Shown here piece after piece: positions 42,679 through 51,379 of a stretch of 64,000 bases of DNA. The position numbers were made by a program, and so were the translations under genes. The stretch lies in the NCBI RefSeq assembly GCF_036636695.1, contig NZ_JAVWNW010000001.1; one strand, written 5' to 3'. The stretch is from Anaerorhabdus sp036636695. GTDB taxonomy: Bacteria; Bacillota_I; Bacilli_A; Erysipelotrichales; Erysipelotrichaceae. The notes beneath the pieces were generated by a model that worked only from the letters and a program-made list of their open reading frames with translations, did no database searches and was not told the origin of the DNA. The number at the start of each line of letters is the position of its first letter. Within the stretch, counting starts at the first letter, position 1.

Positions 42679-42790
42679 TAAAAAGAGTGAGTTATCTTGC
42701 TCTTTCTTAATTTTCATCACTAATTTGTAAGAAATATTTAACTATAGACTATGAGATACTTGCTTTGACTTAAAGAGTCGGAGGTACGAT

Positions 42791-43309
42791 ATGAAAAAAA
42801 TATGTATGACTTTATTGGCACTAGTACTTGTAGCTGGTTGTAGTTCAAAGCCAATTGAACCCAACGCGAATAAGACTACTGAAACACCAGAAACAAACAA
42901 TGTAAAAAATACTGATGAAAGCAACAATGAAAAGAAAATTGCTTGTACAGTAAATTCAGATTCCGATAAAATCAAGACACTTTACATCATGGAAGAAAAT
43001 CAAATAGTGTCTGTTATCCAAGAAACAACTTATGGACTAACAAAAGATCGGGATAAAGAATCAATTATGGAATCGATGAATTCAGATAAACAAATCTTAA
43101 CAGCAATGTATAATGTAGGTTATGAAATTATTGAAACCGACACTGAAATTACTTCAAAGATTACGTATGATATTTCAAAGATTGATGAAGCAACACTTGC
43201 AGTATTAGGTTTAATGGATGAGATGAAGACTGATGGAAAATATGATATAAATAAAGTTGTCGAAGGGATGACCAAAGTTAATGCAACCTGTAGCGAGGTC
43301 ACTGAATAA
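42791..43309 (+). CDS. Lipoprotein, paralogue family member 3
   Basis: 172 residues. The signal peptide MKKICMTLLALVLVAGCSS has lipobox VAGC. An Asn/Thr/Glu-rich linker replaces the Pro/Thr linker of members 1 and 2. The folded part has KKIACTVNSDSDK at the start and LGLMDEMKTDGKYDINKVVEG near the end, with a Cys before the terminus, matching member 2 closely in plan. A CGGAGGTACG ribosome site is like that of member 2. It ends just ahead of the leuS promoter. Confidence 0.8.
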   Translation: MKKICMTLLALVLVAGCSSKPIEPNANKTTETPETNNVKNTDESNNEKKIACTVNSDSDKIKTLYIMEENQIVSVIQETTYGLTKDRDKESIMESMNSDKQILTAMYNVGYEIIETDTEITSKITYDISKIDEATLAVLGLMDEMKTDGKYDINKVVEGMTKVNATCSEVTE

Positions 43310-43322
43310 GTCTTGGCAAAGA

Positions 43323-43351
43323 TTGACACAATTTCATAAATTCGATATGAT
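43323..43351 (+). promoter_or_regulatory. Predicted promoter of leuS
   Basis: Consensus -35 TTGACA (43323-43328), 17-base spacer, -10 TATGAT (43346-43351). Confidence 0.75.
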
Positions 43352-43357
43352 TAATAA

Positions 43358-43566
43358 GCTATGAAGTGGAGTAGTATCTCAGTATCAATTAATAGAGAGT
43401 CAAGGTGTGGTGTAACTTGATAATTGACATGAGTGAACTCGCCATTGAGCTGACCTGATTAAAAGGGTTCCGTAAATCTGCGTTAAAGATAATTGAGGGC
43501 ATGGAGTAATCTATGAACTAAGGTGGTACCGCGTTAATTAACGTCCTTAGAAGTAAGGGCGTTTTT
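43358..43566 (+). ncRNA. T-box leader with leucine (CUC) specifier ahead of leuS
   Basis: The conserved antiterminator box AAGGTGGTACCGCG is at 43520-43533. The intrinsic terminator follows (AACGTCCTTA 43540-43549 with TAAGGGCGTT 43554-43563, T5 tail). In the stem I region an AGAGAG S-turn-like stretch (43394-43399) and GAA-CTC (specifier 43438-43440) are seen; CUC codes for leucine, matching the gene. Uncharged leucine tRNA should bind and let transcription through. Confidence 0.93.
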
Positions 43567-43586
43567 ATATGCATAAGGAGAAAAAT

Positions 43587-45980
43587 ATGGAATATAATCA
43601 TTTGGAAATTGAGAAAAAGTGGCAAACGTTTTGGGATAACAACCAAACTTTTAGAACAGATGTATGGGATTTTAGTAAACCGAAATATTATGCTTTGGAT
43701 ATGTTTCCTTATCCATCAGGACATGGATTACATGTAGGGCATCCAGAAGGATATACAGCGACTGATATTGTTTGCCGAATGAAAAGAATGCAAGGCTACA
43801 ATGTTCTTCATCCAATGGGATTTGATTCATTTGGTTTACCAGCAGAGCAATATGCCATTCAAACGGGAAATCATCCAGAAGGATTTACACTAGATAACAT
43901 TAAAACATTTACAACACAATTGAAAATGTTAGGTTTTTCATTTGATTGGGATAAAGAAGTATCAACATGTGATCCGCATTTTTATAAATGGACGCAATGG
44001 ATTTTCAAACAACTTTACGAAGATGGCTTAGCAAAATATGTTGATTTTCCTGTTAACTGGTGTGAAGAATTAGGAACAGTACTTGCGAATGATGAAATTA
44101 TTGATGGTAAGTCTGAACGTGGTGGATATCCTGTTGTTCGTAAAATGATGAAACAATGGGTAATTGATATTGTTAAATATGCGGATCGTTTACTTGAAGG
44201 ATTGGATGAAATCGATTGGCCAGAGTCTACAAAAGAAATTCAACGTAATTGGATTGGCAAATCTAAAGGGGCGCATGTTAATTTTAAAGTTGATGGATAT
44301 GAGGATTTCTTTACAGTATTTACAACACGTTGTGATACATTATTTGGTGCGACATATTGTGTATTGGCTCCTGAACATGCATTGGTTGACAAAATTACTA
44401 CTGCTGAGCAAAAGAGTGCAGTAAGCACATATAAACAAGAATGTGCATCTAAATCAGATATGGAACGAACAGAATTAAATAAAGATAAGACAGGTGTATT
44501 CACAGGTGCTTATGCAATAAATCCTGTTAATCAGAAAAAGATTCCTATTTGGATTTCTGACTACGTACTTGCGTCATATGGTACTGGAGCAATTATGGCA
44601 GTTCCTGCTCATGATGAACGTGATTATGCGTTCGCAAAGAAATTCGGTATTGAAATCATTCCAGTACTTGAGGGTGGAAGTGTTGAACACGAAGCTATGG
44701 TTGAAGATGGTCTTCATATAAATTCTGATTTCTTAGATGGATTAAATAAGGAAGATGCAATTAGCGTTATGATTGCATGGTTAGAAACGAATAAGGTTGG
44801 GGAAGCAAAGATTAACTATCGTTTGCGTGAATGGATTTTTGCACGTCAACGTTATTGGGGTGAACCAATTCCAGTTGTTCATTTTGATGATGGCTCGATG
44901 GGTGCTTTAGCAGACGATGAATTACCACTAATTTTGCCAGAGTTAAAGGATTATAAAGGTAAATCAGGAGCTTCACCACTTGATCAAGCAACTGATTGGG
45001 TAAATGGTGAAAAGAATGGTAAGCATTTTAAACGTGAAACATCAACGATGCCAGGTTCTGCTGGTAGTAGTTGGTACTATTTACGTTATATTGATCCACA
45101 TAATAATGAAACATTTGCGGATAAAAAACTACTAGAACATTGGATGCCAGTAGATTTATATGTAGGTGGTCCAGAACATGCAGTTGGACACTTATTGTAT
45201 TCACGTATGTGGAACAATTATCTTTATGACAAGGGTTTAGTTCCTACAAAAGAACCATTTAAAAGATTATTCCATCAAGGAATGATACTTGGTGAGAATG
45301 GTGAAAAAATGAGTAAATCACGTGGTAATGTAATCAATCCAGATGTAATTGTTAATAATTATGGAGCGGATACATTACGTGTATATGAAATGTTTATGGG
45401 ACCATTAGAGGCTAGTAAACCTTGGAACGATAAAAGCGTAGAGGGTGCACGTAAATGGTTAGAGCGCGTATGGCGTTTATTTATGGATTCTGATCGCCTA
45501 ACAAAAGAAAATGATGGGTCATTGGATTATATTTATAATGCGACAGTTAAAAAAGTTACAAGTGATATTGAAACTTTAAATATGAATACCGCTATTTCAC
45601 AAATGATGATATTCATTAATGAGTGTTATAAACAGGAAACAGTGTATGAAGAATATGCATATAATTTTATTAAAATGTTATCTTGCTTTGCACCACACGT
45701 TGCTGAAGAAATGTATCAAGCATTAACAGGCAAAGAAACTATTACTTATGAACCATGGCCAACTGTTGATGAAAGTAAATTAGAATTGAATGAAGTTGAA
45801 ATCGTTGTTCAAGTGAATGGAAAGATTCGTGGTAAGTTTATGGCTAGCAAAGATGAAGATAGTAAGAAGATAGAAGAAATAGCATTTAGTATTGATACTG
45901 TAAAAGCTCAAATAGATGGCAAAACAATACGTAAAGTTATTGTAATTCCGAATAAAATAGTAAATATCGTAGCTGTTTAA
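43587..45980 (+). CDS. leuS: Leucyl-tRNA synthetase
   Basis: 797 residues from ATG 43587 after an AAGGAGA site, normal length for a bacterial LeuRS. The class I HIGH motif appears as HVGH in YPSGHGLHVGHPEGY near residues 40-54 and the KMSKS loop at 574-578. The editing domain (about 220-420) has the TRCDTLFGATYCV threonine-rich stretch and GTGAIMAVPAHDERD. The C-terminal VQVNGKIRGK motif is present. It charges tRNA-Leu and is controlled by the T-box. A terminator shared with the convergent gene follows. Confidence 0.98.
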   Translation: MEYNHLEIEKKWQTFWDNNQTFRTDVWDFSKPKYYALDMFPYPSGHGLHVGHPEGYTATDIVCRMKRMQGYNVLHPMGFDSFGLPAEQYAIQTGNHPEGFTLDNIKTFTTQLKMLGFSFDWDKEVSTCDPHFYKWTQWIFKQLYEDGLAKYVDFPVNWCEELGTVLANDEIIDGKSERGGYPVVRKMMKQWVIDIVKYADRLLEGLDEIDWPESTKEIQRNWIGKSKGAHVNFKVDGYEDFFTVFTTRCDTLFGATYCVLAPEHALVDKITTAEQKSAVSTYKQECASKSDMERTELNKDKTGVFTGAYAINPVNQKKIPIWISDYVLASYGTGAIMAVPAHDERDYAFAKKFGIEIIPVLEGGSVEHEAMVEDGLHINSDFLDGLNKEDAISVMIAWLETNKVGEAKINYRLREWIFARQRYWGEPIPVVHFDDGSMGALADDELPLILPELKDYKGKSGASPLDQATDWVNGEKNGKHFKRETSTMPGSAGSSWYYLRYIDPHNNETFADKKLLEHWMPVDLYVGGPEHAVGHLLYSRMWNNYLYDKGLVPTKEPFKRLFHQGMILGENGEKMSKSRGNVINPDVIVNNYGADTLRVYEMFMGPLEASKPWNDKSVEGARKWLERVWRLFMDSDRLTKENDGSLDYIYNATVKKVTSDIETLNMNTAISQMMIFINECYKQETVYEEYAYNFIKMLSCFAPHVAEEMYQALTGKETITYEPWPTVDESKLELNEVEIVVQVNGKIRGKFMASKDEDSKKIEEIAFSIDTVKAQIDGKTIRKVIVIPNKIVNIVAV

Positions 45981-45995
45981 GTATAATAAAATGAA

Positions 45996-46031
45996 AAAAA
46001 CCTCGTAAGAATTAACTTTGCGAGGTTTTAA
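45996..46031. terminator. Bidirectional terminator between leuS and the GGDEF gene
   Basis: 9-bp stem (AAAACCTCG with CGAGGTTTT) with a 15-base loop. It has T-rich flanks in both directions and overlaps the end of the minus-strand gene. Confidence 0.7.
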
Positions 46032-47133
46032 TATGATGTAAATTAAGTAATTTATCAGATGGGAAATAACAATCTTGCTTTCTTTTTTTATCAACATACA
46101 TTAATGAATCAGCTTTTTTTATAGCGTCAGTCAAGGATTCAGTAATATGATAATCAACAATGCCGTAAGCAAAGTTTAATCCATAGTCATTTGCTTTTGT
46201 ATGGATTGTTTCAATTATTTTTGAAATCGAAGAATAATCTGCTTTCTTTGATAAAACTACAAATTCATCACCGCCTATTCGATATAATCGAGAATTTGCA
46301 GGGAGATTTTCTATAAATAAATTAGTAATAAGTATTAAACAATCATCACCAACCATATGTCCATAAGTATCATTGATTAACTTGAATTTATTGAGATCAA
46401 GAAGGGTAATAATATAATTTGTTTTATACTCAATTTTATGCAGTTCATTATCGTAACATCCGCGATTATAAGCACCTGTTAAGGAGTCAGTCATATAATA
46501 TTGAATGTTTAGTAATAGATAATAAAGAATTAAAGACATTGCCGAGAAATTCCAATTCATGAAGCGAAGATGGAATACTACTTCTAAAATAAAACTTAAA
46601 AACATTAAAAATATGACTACGAATAAAAAGATATGTTCTGCGTGTTTTTTGTAATGTTTATGATGAATAGGTTGCCTAATTAACATAATCATATAAAACC
46701 AAGAAATGAGAATGGATATCATGAATAATGGTCCACGATCATAATGATTTGAAGAATTAATGAAGAATACAAGATTATAAAAAATACTGATAAAACAGAC
46801 AATGACATTTAGTATCATAGGAATATATGCATAAATTGGTAGTTTTTTCTCGTAAAATATTCGCCATAAGAGTAATGGTAATAAAGGACCACAGGCAAAA
46901 TTTAAAAAGGATGTGATTCTACGAAGAATATAAAAATCAGGACCAAAATGTAAAGCGATAGAAGAATCAATCGAAGTGACAATTAGCATAGATATATTGA
47001 CAAGGATGATTAAAAAGAAAATTTTTTTACTTTTTTGATCAAATAAAGGATTAATTGTAAGAAAATAGGAAACTATAATTAGTCCGATAAAAGAGATGAT
47101 ATTAGTTTGAATTATCTCAGCAAAAATACTCAT
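46012..47133 (-). CDS. Membrane-bound diguanylate cyclase (GGDEF)
   Basis: 373 residues from ATG 47133 after a GGGGAG site. Seven hydrophobic segments fill residues 8-215. The GGDEF domain follows: DSLTGAYNRGCYDNEL, LLDLNKFKLINDTYGHMVGDDCL and RIGGDEFVVLS. The signature is the canonical GGDEF and should give cyclic-di-GMP. The segment before it reads Pro-Ala-Asn-Ser, so the RxxD inhibitory site is absent, as in the other cyclase of this window. The sensed signal is unknown. Confidence 0.92.
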   Translation of the reverse strand: MSIFAEIIQTNIISFIGLIIVSYFLTINPLFDQKSKKIFFLIILVNISMLIVTSIDSSIALHFGPDFYILRRITSFLNFACGPLLPLLLWRIFYEKKLPIYAYIPMILNVIVCFISIFYNLVFFINSSNHYDRGPLFMISILISWFYMIMLIRQPIHHKHYKKHAEHIFLFVVIFLMFLSFILEVVFHLRFMNWNFSAMSLILYYLLLNIQYYMTDSLTGAYNRGCYDNELHKIEYKTNYIITLLDLNKFKLINDTYGHMVGDDCLILITNLFIENLPANSRLYRIGGDEFVVLSKKADYSSISKIIETIHTKANDYGLNFAYGIVDYHITESLTDAIKKADSLMYVDKKRKQDCYFPSDKLLNLHHIKTSQS

Positions 47134-47315
47134 ATAGTTTCTCCCCAAAAACGTTTATTTTAAGCATTATAGCATGGTGTGAGGTGCTACTAGAAGTGAA
47201 TTTTATGAATTAATATAGATTTAACTTGTTCTTTTATAAGAGTTAATAGAAGTATCCAAGATTTTAGTAGTGAGTTCTGCTAAAATTTGATATAATTTTC
47301 TAGCGAGGTGAGACA

Positions 47316-48041
47316 ATGTCATTTACAGTTACGATTAATCAATTTGAAGGTCCGTTAGATTTAATGCTTCATTTGATTAAGGAACAAGAACTAGATCTTT
47401 TTGACTTAGATATTAGTGTTCTAACTGAACAATATCTTAATTATCTAAAGCAAATGGAAAGTCTGCACTTAGAAGTTGCGAGTGAGTATTTACTTGAATT
47501 AGCAACTCTTATTGAATACAAAAGTAAAAAAATTCTTCCTAAAGATGAAACGATTCTTGATGATGAATATGAAGAAGACCCTAAAGATCGTTTGGTTCGC
47601 CGATTATTAGAATATCAACAATATAAGGAAGTTACGGAACAACTCAATGACCTTTATCATCAAAGAATGCTTCAATTATCGAAACCAATATCAATTGAAG
47701 TAGATGAGTGGTCAAAGCCAAAAGAAGAAACTGAACCTATTGATGGTTCACCCTATGATTTAGTAAAAGCGATGAATAAATGTTTACGTAGACTTCAATT
47801 GTCAAAACCAATTGAAACAAAATTCACTGCAAAAGAGATGTCTATGGAAGAACGTTCTTTACAAATTAAAGCACGGCTTCGTGATTTACCGGAAACATTT
47901 TCTTTTGAGACGCTACTAGAAGATTGTGAAGACTTAAAAATGATGATTGTTACTTTTCTATCTGTGCTTGATTTAGCACGTGTTCATACACTTGTATTTA
48001 CAATTGATGAAAAAGGAACAATTTGGTTTAAAAGGGGGTAA
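47316..48041 (+). CDS. scpA: Segregation and condensation protein A
   Basis: 241 residues. ScpA is the kleisin of the Smc-ScpAB condensin. The N-terminal segment FEGPLDLMLHLIKEQELDLFDLDI is the usual Smc-binding start, ATLIEYKSKKILP follows, and the C-terminal winged helix ends in FTIDEKGTIWFKR. A GCGAGGTGAG site precedes the ATG. scpB follows after 5 bases, the normal pairing, so both come from one mRNA. Confidence 0.95.
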   Translation: MSFTVTINQFEGPLDLMLHLIKEQELDLFDLDISVLTEQYLNYLKQMESLHLEVASEYLLELATLIEYKSKKILPKDETILDDEYEEDPKDRLVRRLLEYQQYKEVTEQLNDLYHQRMLQLSKPISIEVDEWSKPKEETEPIDGSPYDLVKAMNKCLRRLQLSKPIETKFTAKEMSMEERSLQIKARLRDLPETFSFETLLEDCEDLKMMIVTFLSVLDLARVHTLVFTIDEKGTIWFKRG

Positions 48042-48046
48042 TATAA

Positions 48047-48766
48047 ATGACAGAAATTCTTGAAAATAATGAAAAAATTACAGAAGCAGATGAAGTAAGT
48101 CAAGATAATACAATTGAAGAAACAGATGCTCCTCAAACATGTGAAGTTGTTGAGGAAGTTGAAGTCTTTGAAACAGTTGGCGAGATAATTGAAGTAGATA
48201 GTACGACAAAAGACGAAGAAGAAGGTAATCAAGCTTTAACAATACTTGAAGGATTGTTATTCATTGTTGGTGATGAAGGAATTTCACTTGAGCAAGCAGC
48301 TGAAGTACTGGGTATTTCTAAAGATAGAACAGAAAAAGTATTTGAAGAGTTACAAATTTATTATGCTGACGATCAACGTGGATTTGAAATCGCAAATTAT
48401 GGCGGAGTTTATAAATTTCTCTCTAAGGCTTTAGTTCATCCATATGCTGAAAGATTATTTCAAACGACTAAACAAACAGGATTGTCTCAAGCGGCTTTGG
48501 AAACACTTGCGATTATCGCCTATAAACAACCAATCACCCGAGTGGAAATTGAAGAAATTCGTGGTGTTGGGGCAGATATGATGTTACGTAAACTAGAGGC
48601 AAGAAATTTGATTCGTGAGAATGGTAGAAGTAACGCACCAGGAAAGCCTATTTTATATGAAGTAACGGATGAGTTTATGGATAGTTTCAAATTATTGAGT
48701 TTAGATGAACTTCCAAAGTTGCCAGAATTTAATACTGATGAAGAAAGTGAAAATCTATTTGACTAA
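48047..48766 (+). CDS. scpB: Segregation and condensation protein B with acidic N-terminal extension
   Basis: 239 residues. ScpB is the dimeric winged-helix partner of ScpA. The family core starts near residue 62 with ALTILEGLLFIVGDEGISLEQAAEVLG and goes on to QAALETLAIIAYKQPITRVEIEEIRGVG and FKLLSLDELPKLP at the end. The first 60 residues are an extra, highly acidic and probably disordered stretch of Glu, Asp, Thr and Val that usual ScpB proteins lack. The only credible ribosome site (AAAGGGGG) precedes this start, so the extension is likely translated. A terminator follows. Confidence 0.94.
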   Translation: MTEILENNEKITEADEVSQDNTIEETDAPQTCEVVEEVEVFETVGEIIEVDSTTKDEEEGNQALTILEGLLFIVGDEGISLEQAAEVLGISKDRTEKVFEELQIYYADDQRGFEIANYGGVYKFLSKALVHPYAERLFQTTKQTGLSQAALETLAIIAYKQPITRVEIEEIRGVGADMMLRKLEARNLIRENGRSNAPGKPILYEVTDEFMDSFKLLSLDELPKLPEFNTDEESENLFD

Positions 48767-48787
48767 AGTGAGGAAACTCACTTTTTA
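48764..48787 (+). terminator. Terminator after scpB
   Basis: 8-bp stem (AAAGTGAG with CTCACTTT), GAAA loop, T-tail. The next 140 bases up to the purF promoter are AT-rich and hold nothing I can assign. Confidence 0.8.
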
Positions 48788-48926
48788 TTATGAATGTTCC
48801 AACTTGTATATGAAGTAAAATTAACTTTCATAAAACACATTTATAAGAACATCGAATGATTATAGAATTAAAAGATAAATAAGTGTAAGTTAAATAATAG
48901 TAGATATAAATTAGAGTAAAAAAAAC

Positions 48927-48955
48927 TTGTAAAGTGGGGGAAGCTTGTGTATACT
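48927..48955 (+). promoter_or_regulatory. Predicted promoter of purF
   Basis: -35 TTGTAA (48927-48932), 17-base spacer, -10 TATACT (48950-48955), about 30 bases ahead of the aptamer. Confidence 0.6.
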
Positions 48956-48982
48956 ATATTCGTGATTAAACAATCACATTTG

Positions 48983-49045
48983 CTTGTATAAATGTCAAGT
49001 GATGGCTGACACGTTTCTACCCACTAGCCTATAGTGGACTACAAG
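48983..49045 (+). ncRNA. Purine riboswitch aptamer, guanine type, ahead of purF
   Basis: P1 CTTGTA (48983-48988) pairs with TACAAG (49040-49045); P2 TGTCA pairs with TGACA; P3 CCACT pairs with AGTGG; the junction CGTTTCTACC is conserved. The 3' junction GACTAC has the C that marks guanine recognition. A 10-bp alternative hairpin (49043-49052 with 49073-49082) uses part of the P1 3' strand. A U-tailed terminator hairpin (ACATATTG 49134-49141 with CGATATGT 49147-49154) lies ahead of purF. Confidence 0.93.
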
Positions 49046-49133
49046 TAAACCTTTTCCCCGTTTTTTTCGTGGAGGTTTACTTTCATGGAGGAATTAGGAT
49101 GGTAGAACTTAACAACTGACAAGTAATTTATCT

Positions 49134-49169
49134 ACATATTGATTTTCGATATGTATTTTTTATTTTTTT
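49134..49169 (+). terminator. Terminator-like hairpin ahead of purF
   Basis: 8-bp stem (49134-49141 with 49147-49154, one G-T pair) followed by two T-runs. Candidate off-state terminator of the riboswitch. Confidence 0.6.
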
Positions 49170-49183
49170 GGAGGAAAAGGCTG

Positions 49184-50578
49184 ATGGATGAATATTTAGA
49201 AGTATTGGGCAACAAGCTTAATGAAGAATGTGGATGTTTTGGTATCTATAATGTGAAAGATGCAGCAAGTCTTTCTTATTTCGGTTTACATGCATTACAA
49301 CATCGTGGACAAGAAGCTTGTGGTATTGCGTCAAGCGACAACAAAGTAATTACTTGTTATAAAGGGAAAGGTTTATTAAGTGATGTATTCACAAATAAAA
49401 TTCTTGAAGATTTAGCAGGTAAACATGCTGTAGGTCATGTACGTTATGCAAAAGCACACGAAAATCAAATTGAAAATGTTCAACCATTAATGGTTAGGTC
49501 ACATACAGGGCATTTTGCTGTTGTGCATAATGGGGCTATTGTAAATGCAAAAGAATTAAAAGTAGAACTTGAAGATCTTGGAAGTATCTTTCAAGGAAGT
49601 AGTGATAGTGAAATACTTGCACACTTAATTCAACGTGAAGAAGGTACAATGGTCTATAAGATTATGAATGCATGTGCTAAATTAGAAGGTGCATTTGCAT
49701 TTATTATCATGACAAAAGATTGTATGTATGCAGTTCGTGATAAAAATGGTTTAAGACCTTTATCAATCGCAAAAATTGAAAATGGTTATTGTGTTTCAAG
49801 TGAAAGTTGTGCATATGATATCGTTAATGCGAAACTTATTCGTGAAGTTGAACCAGGAGAAGTAATTCGTATTTGCGGTGATGATGTGCAATCATTTAAG
49901 TACGTTGATCAAATACAAAAGAAAATGTGTGCAATGGAATATATTTATTTTGCTCGCCCAGATAGTGTTATTGAAGGAATTAATGTGCACAATGCACGTA
50001 AATTATCTGGAAAATTATTGGCGCGTAAAGATAAAGTTAAAGCAGATATTGTTATTGGTGTACCGGATTCATCATTAAGTGCAGCAATAGGATATGCTGA
50101 AGAAAGTGGATTACCTTATGAAATAGGTTTAATTAAGAATCGTTATGTAGGTAGAACATTTATTCAACCAACACAAAAACAAAGAGAACGTGGAGTTCGT
50201 ATGAAACTTAGTGCAATTTCTGCGATTGTGAATGGTAAAAATGTTGTAATGATTGATGATTCTATTGTAAGAGGAACAACTTCAAAACGAATTGTACAAT
50301 TACTAAAAGATGCAGGCGCAAAGACAGTTCATGTACGTATTGCCTCACCTGAATTCAAGAGCCCTTGTTTCTATGGTGTTGATACATCAACTTATGAAGA
50401 ATTGATTAGCTCTCGTCTTAGCGTTAAAGAACTTAGAGATTATATTGGTGCAGATAGTTTGAAATTCTTATCAATCGATGAGGTTAAGGAAGCAAATGGA
50501 CCTAACCTATGTGTTGGGTGCTTCAGTGGAAAATATCCAACAAATTTATTTACACTAGGAAACATTTTAAAGAAGTAG
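49184..50578 (+). CDS. purF: Glutamine phosphoribosylpyrophosphate amidotransferase
   Basis: 464 residues from ATG 49184 after a GGAGGAAAAGG site; the longer start at 49139 lies in the terminator. It makes phosphoribosylamine, the first committed step of purine synthesis. NEECGCFGIY shows the glutaminase nucleophile as Cys16, so a propeptide of 15 residues must be removed (11 in Bacillus). VVMIDDSIVRGTTS is the PRPP loop. Cys residues at MCAMEYIYF, KSPCFYG and LCVGCFSG match the 4Fe-4S ligands of the oxygen-sensitive Bacillus type. It stands alone, apart from the other pur genes. Confidence 0.96.
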   Translation: MDEYLEVLGNKLNEECGCFGIYNVKDAASLSYFGLHALQHRGQEACGIASSDNKVITCYKGKGLLSDVFTNKILEDLAGKHAVGHVRYAKAHENQIENVQPLMVRSHTGHFAVVHNGAIVNAKELKVELEDLGSIFQGSSDSEILAHLIQREEGTMVYKIMNACAKLEGAFAFIIMTKDCMYAVRDKNGLRPLSIAKIENGYCVSSESCAYDIVNAKLIREVEPGEVIRICGDDVQSFKYVDQIQKKMCAMEYIYFARPDSVIEGINVHNARKLSGKLLARKDKVKADIVIGVPDSSLSAAIGYAEESGLPYEIGLIKNRYVGRTFIQPTQKQRERGVRMKLSAISAIVNGKNVVMIDDSIVRGTTSKRIVQLLKDAGAKTVHVRIASPEFKSPCFYGVDTSTYEELISSRLSVKELRDYIGADSLKFLSIDEVKEANGPNLCVGCFSGKYPTNLFTLGNILKK

Positions 50579-50588
50579 TACAATAAAT

Positions 50589-50612
50589 AACAGGATGAAA
50601 ATCCTGTTTTTA
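50589..50612 (+). terminator. Terminator after purF
   Basis: 8-bp stem (AACAGGAT with ATCCTGTT), GAAA loop, T5 tail. Confidence 0.85.
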
Positions 50613-50628
50613 TATATCAGGAGGTATC

Positions 50629-51336
50629 ATGGGAAGTGTAGTTAATGCGATTGCAATCATTATTGGTGGTTGTTTAGGCTTGATTTTGAAAAAGGGTATT
50701 CGAGAAAATATTCAAGATTCAATATATAAGGTAATTGGAATAAGCGTTATTGTTATTGGTTTTAATGGTGTATTATCTAATATGGCTTCAGTGAGTGGAA
50801 CCTCCATTGTAACAAGTGGTGAAATTATATTAATTGTTTCTTTGGTGCTAGGGACATTATTAGGGGAATGTTTAGATATTGATAAACATCTAAATGGCTT
50901 GTCACAAAAAATTGAAGATAAATTTCATCTTGCAGGATTTGCGAATAGTTTTGTTGTTGCATCAATTATATTTTGTGTAGGCGCAATGGCGATTATTGGA
51001 GCAATCAATGATGGTTTATTACATGATCCTAGTGTTTTATATATAAAAAGTATCATAGATGGAATTACAAGTATTATCCTAGGTGCAACATTAGGAATGG
51101 GTGTCATCTTTTCAAGTGTTCCAGTACTTCTTTATCAAGGATTAATTACCTTGCTTGCAGGAAGTTTATCAAGATTTTTGGTAGGTGAATTTCTTCAACA
51201 ATTATGTATGGTTGGCTATGCTTTAGTTGTATGTATAGGATTGAACTTTTTATTAAAAGATAAATTAAAAGTGGCGAATATGTTACCTTCTTTAGTGGTG
51301 GTCGTTCTCTACAATGTAATTTTAATGATAATGTAA
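50629..51336 (+). CDS. DUF554 membrane protein (YdfK/YqgA-like)
   Basis: 235 residues with about six membrane helices. The DUF554 signature is present: GSVVNAIAIIIGGCLGLILKKG at the N-terminus, GTLLGECLDID near residue 81, and a central FCVGAMAIIGAINDGL with a second Gly-rich helix after it. The function of the family is not known; transport has been proposed. A CAGGAGG site precedes the ATG. It lies just after the purF terminator and 43 bases ahead of the Mrp gene. Confidence 0.9.
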   Translation: MGSVVNAIAIIIGGCLGLILKKGIRENIQDSIYKVIGISVIVIGFNGVLSNMASVSGTSIVTSGEIILIVSLVLGTLLGECLDIDKHLNGLSQKIEDKFHLAGFANSFVVASIIFCVGAMAIIGAINDGLLHDPSVLYIKSIIDGITSIILGATLGMGVIFSSVPVLLYQGLITLLAGSLSRFLVGEFLQQLCMVGYALVVCIGLNFLLKDKLKVANMLPSLVVVVLYNVILMIM

Positions 51337-51379
51337 ATAAGATATGATATTATGTTAAACGTGAAAGTGAGGATTTAAA

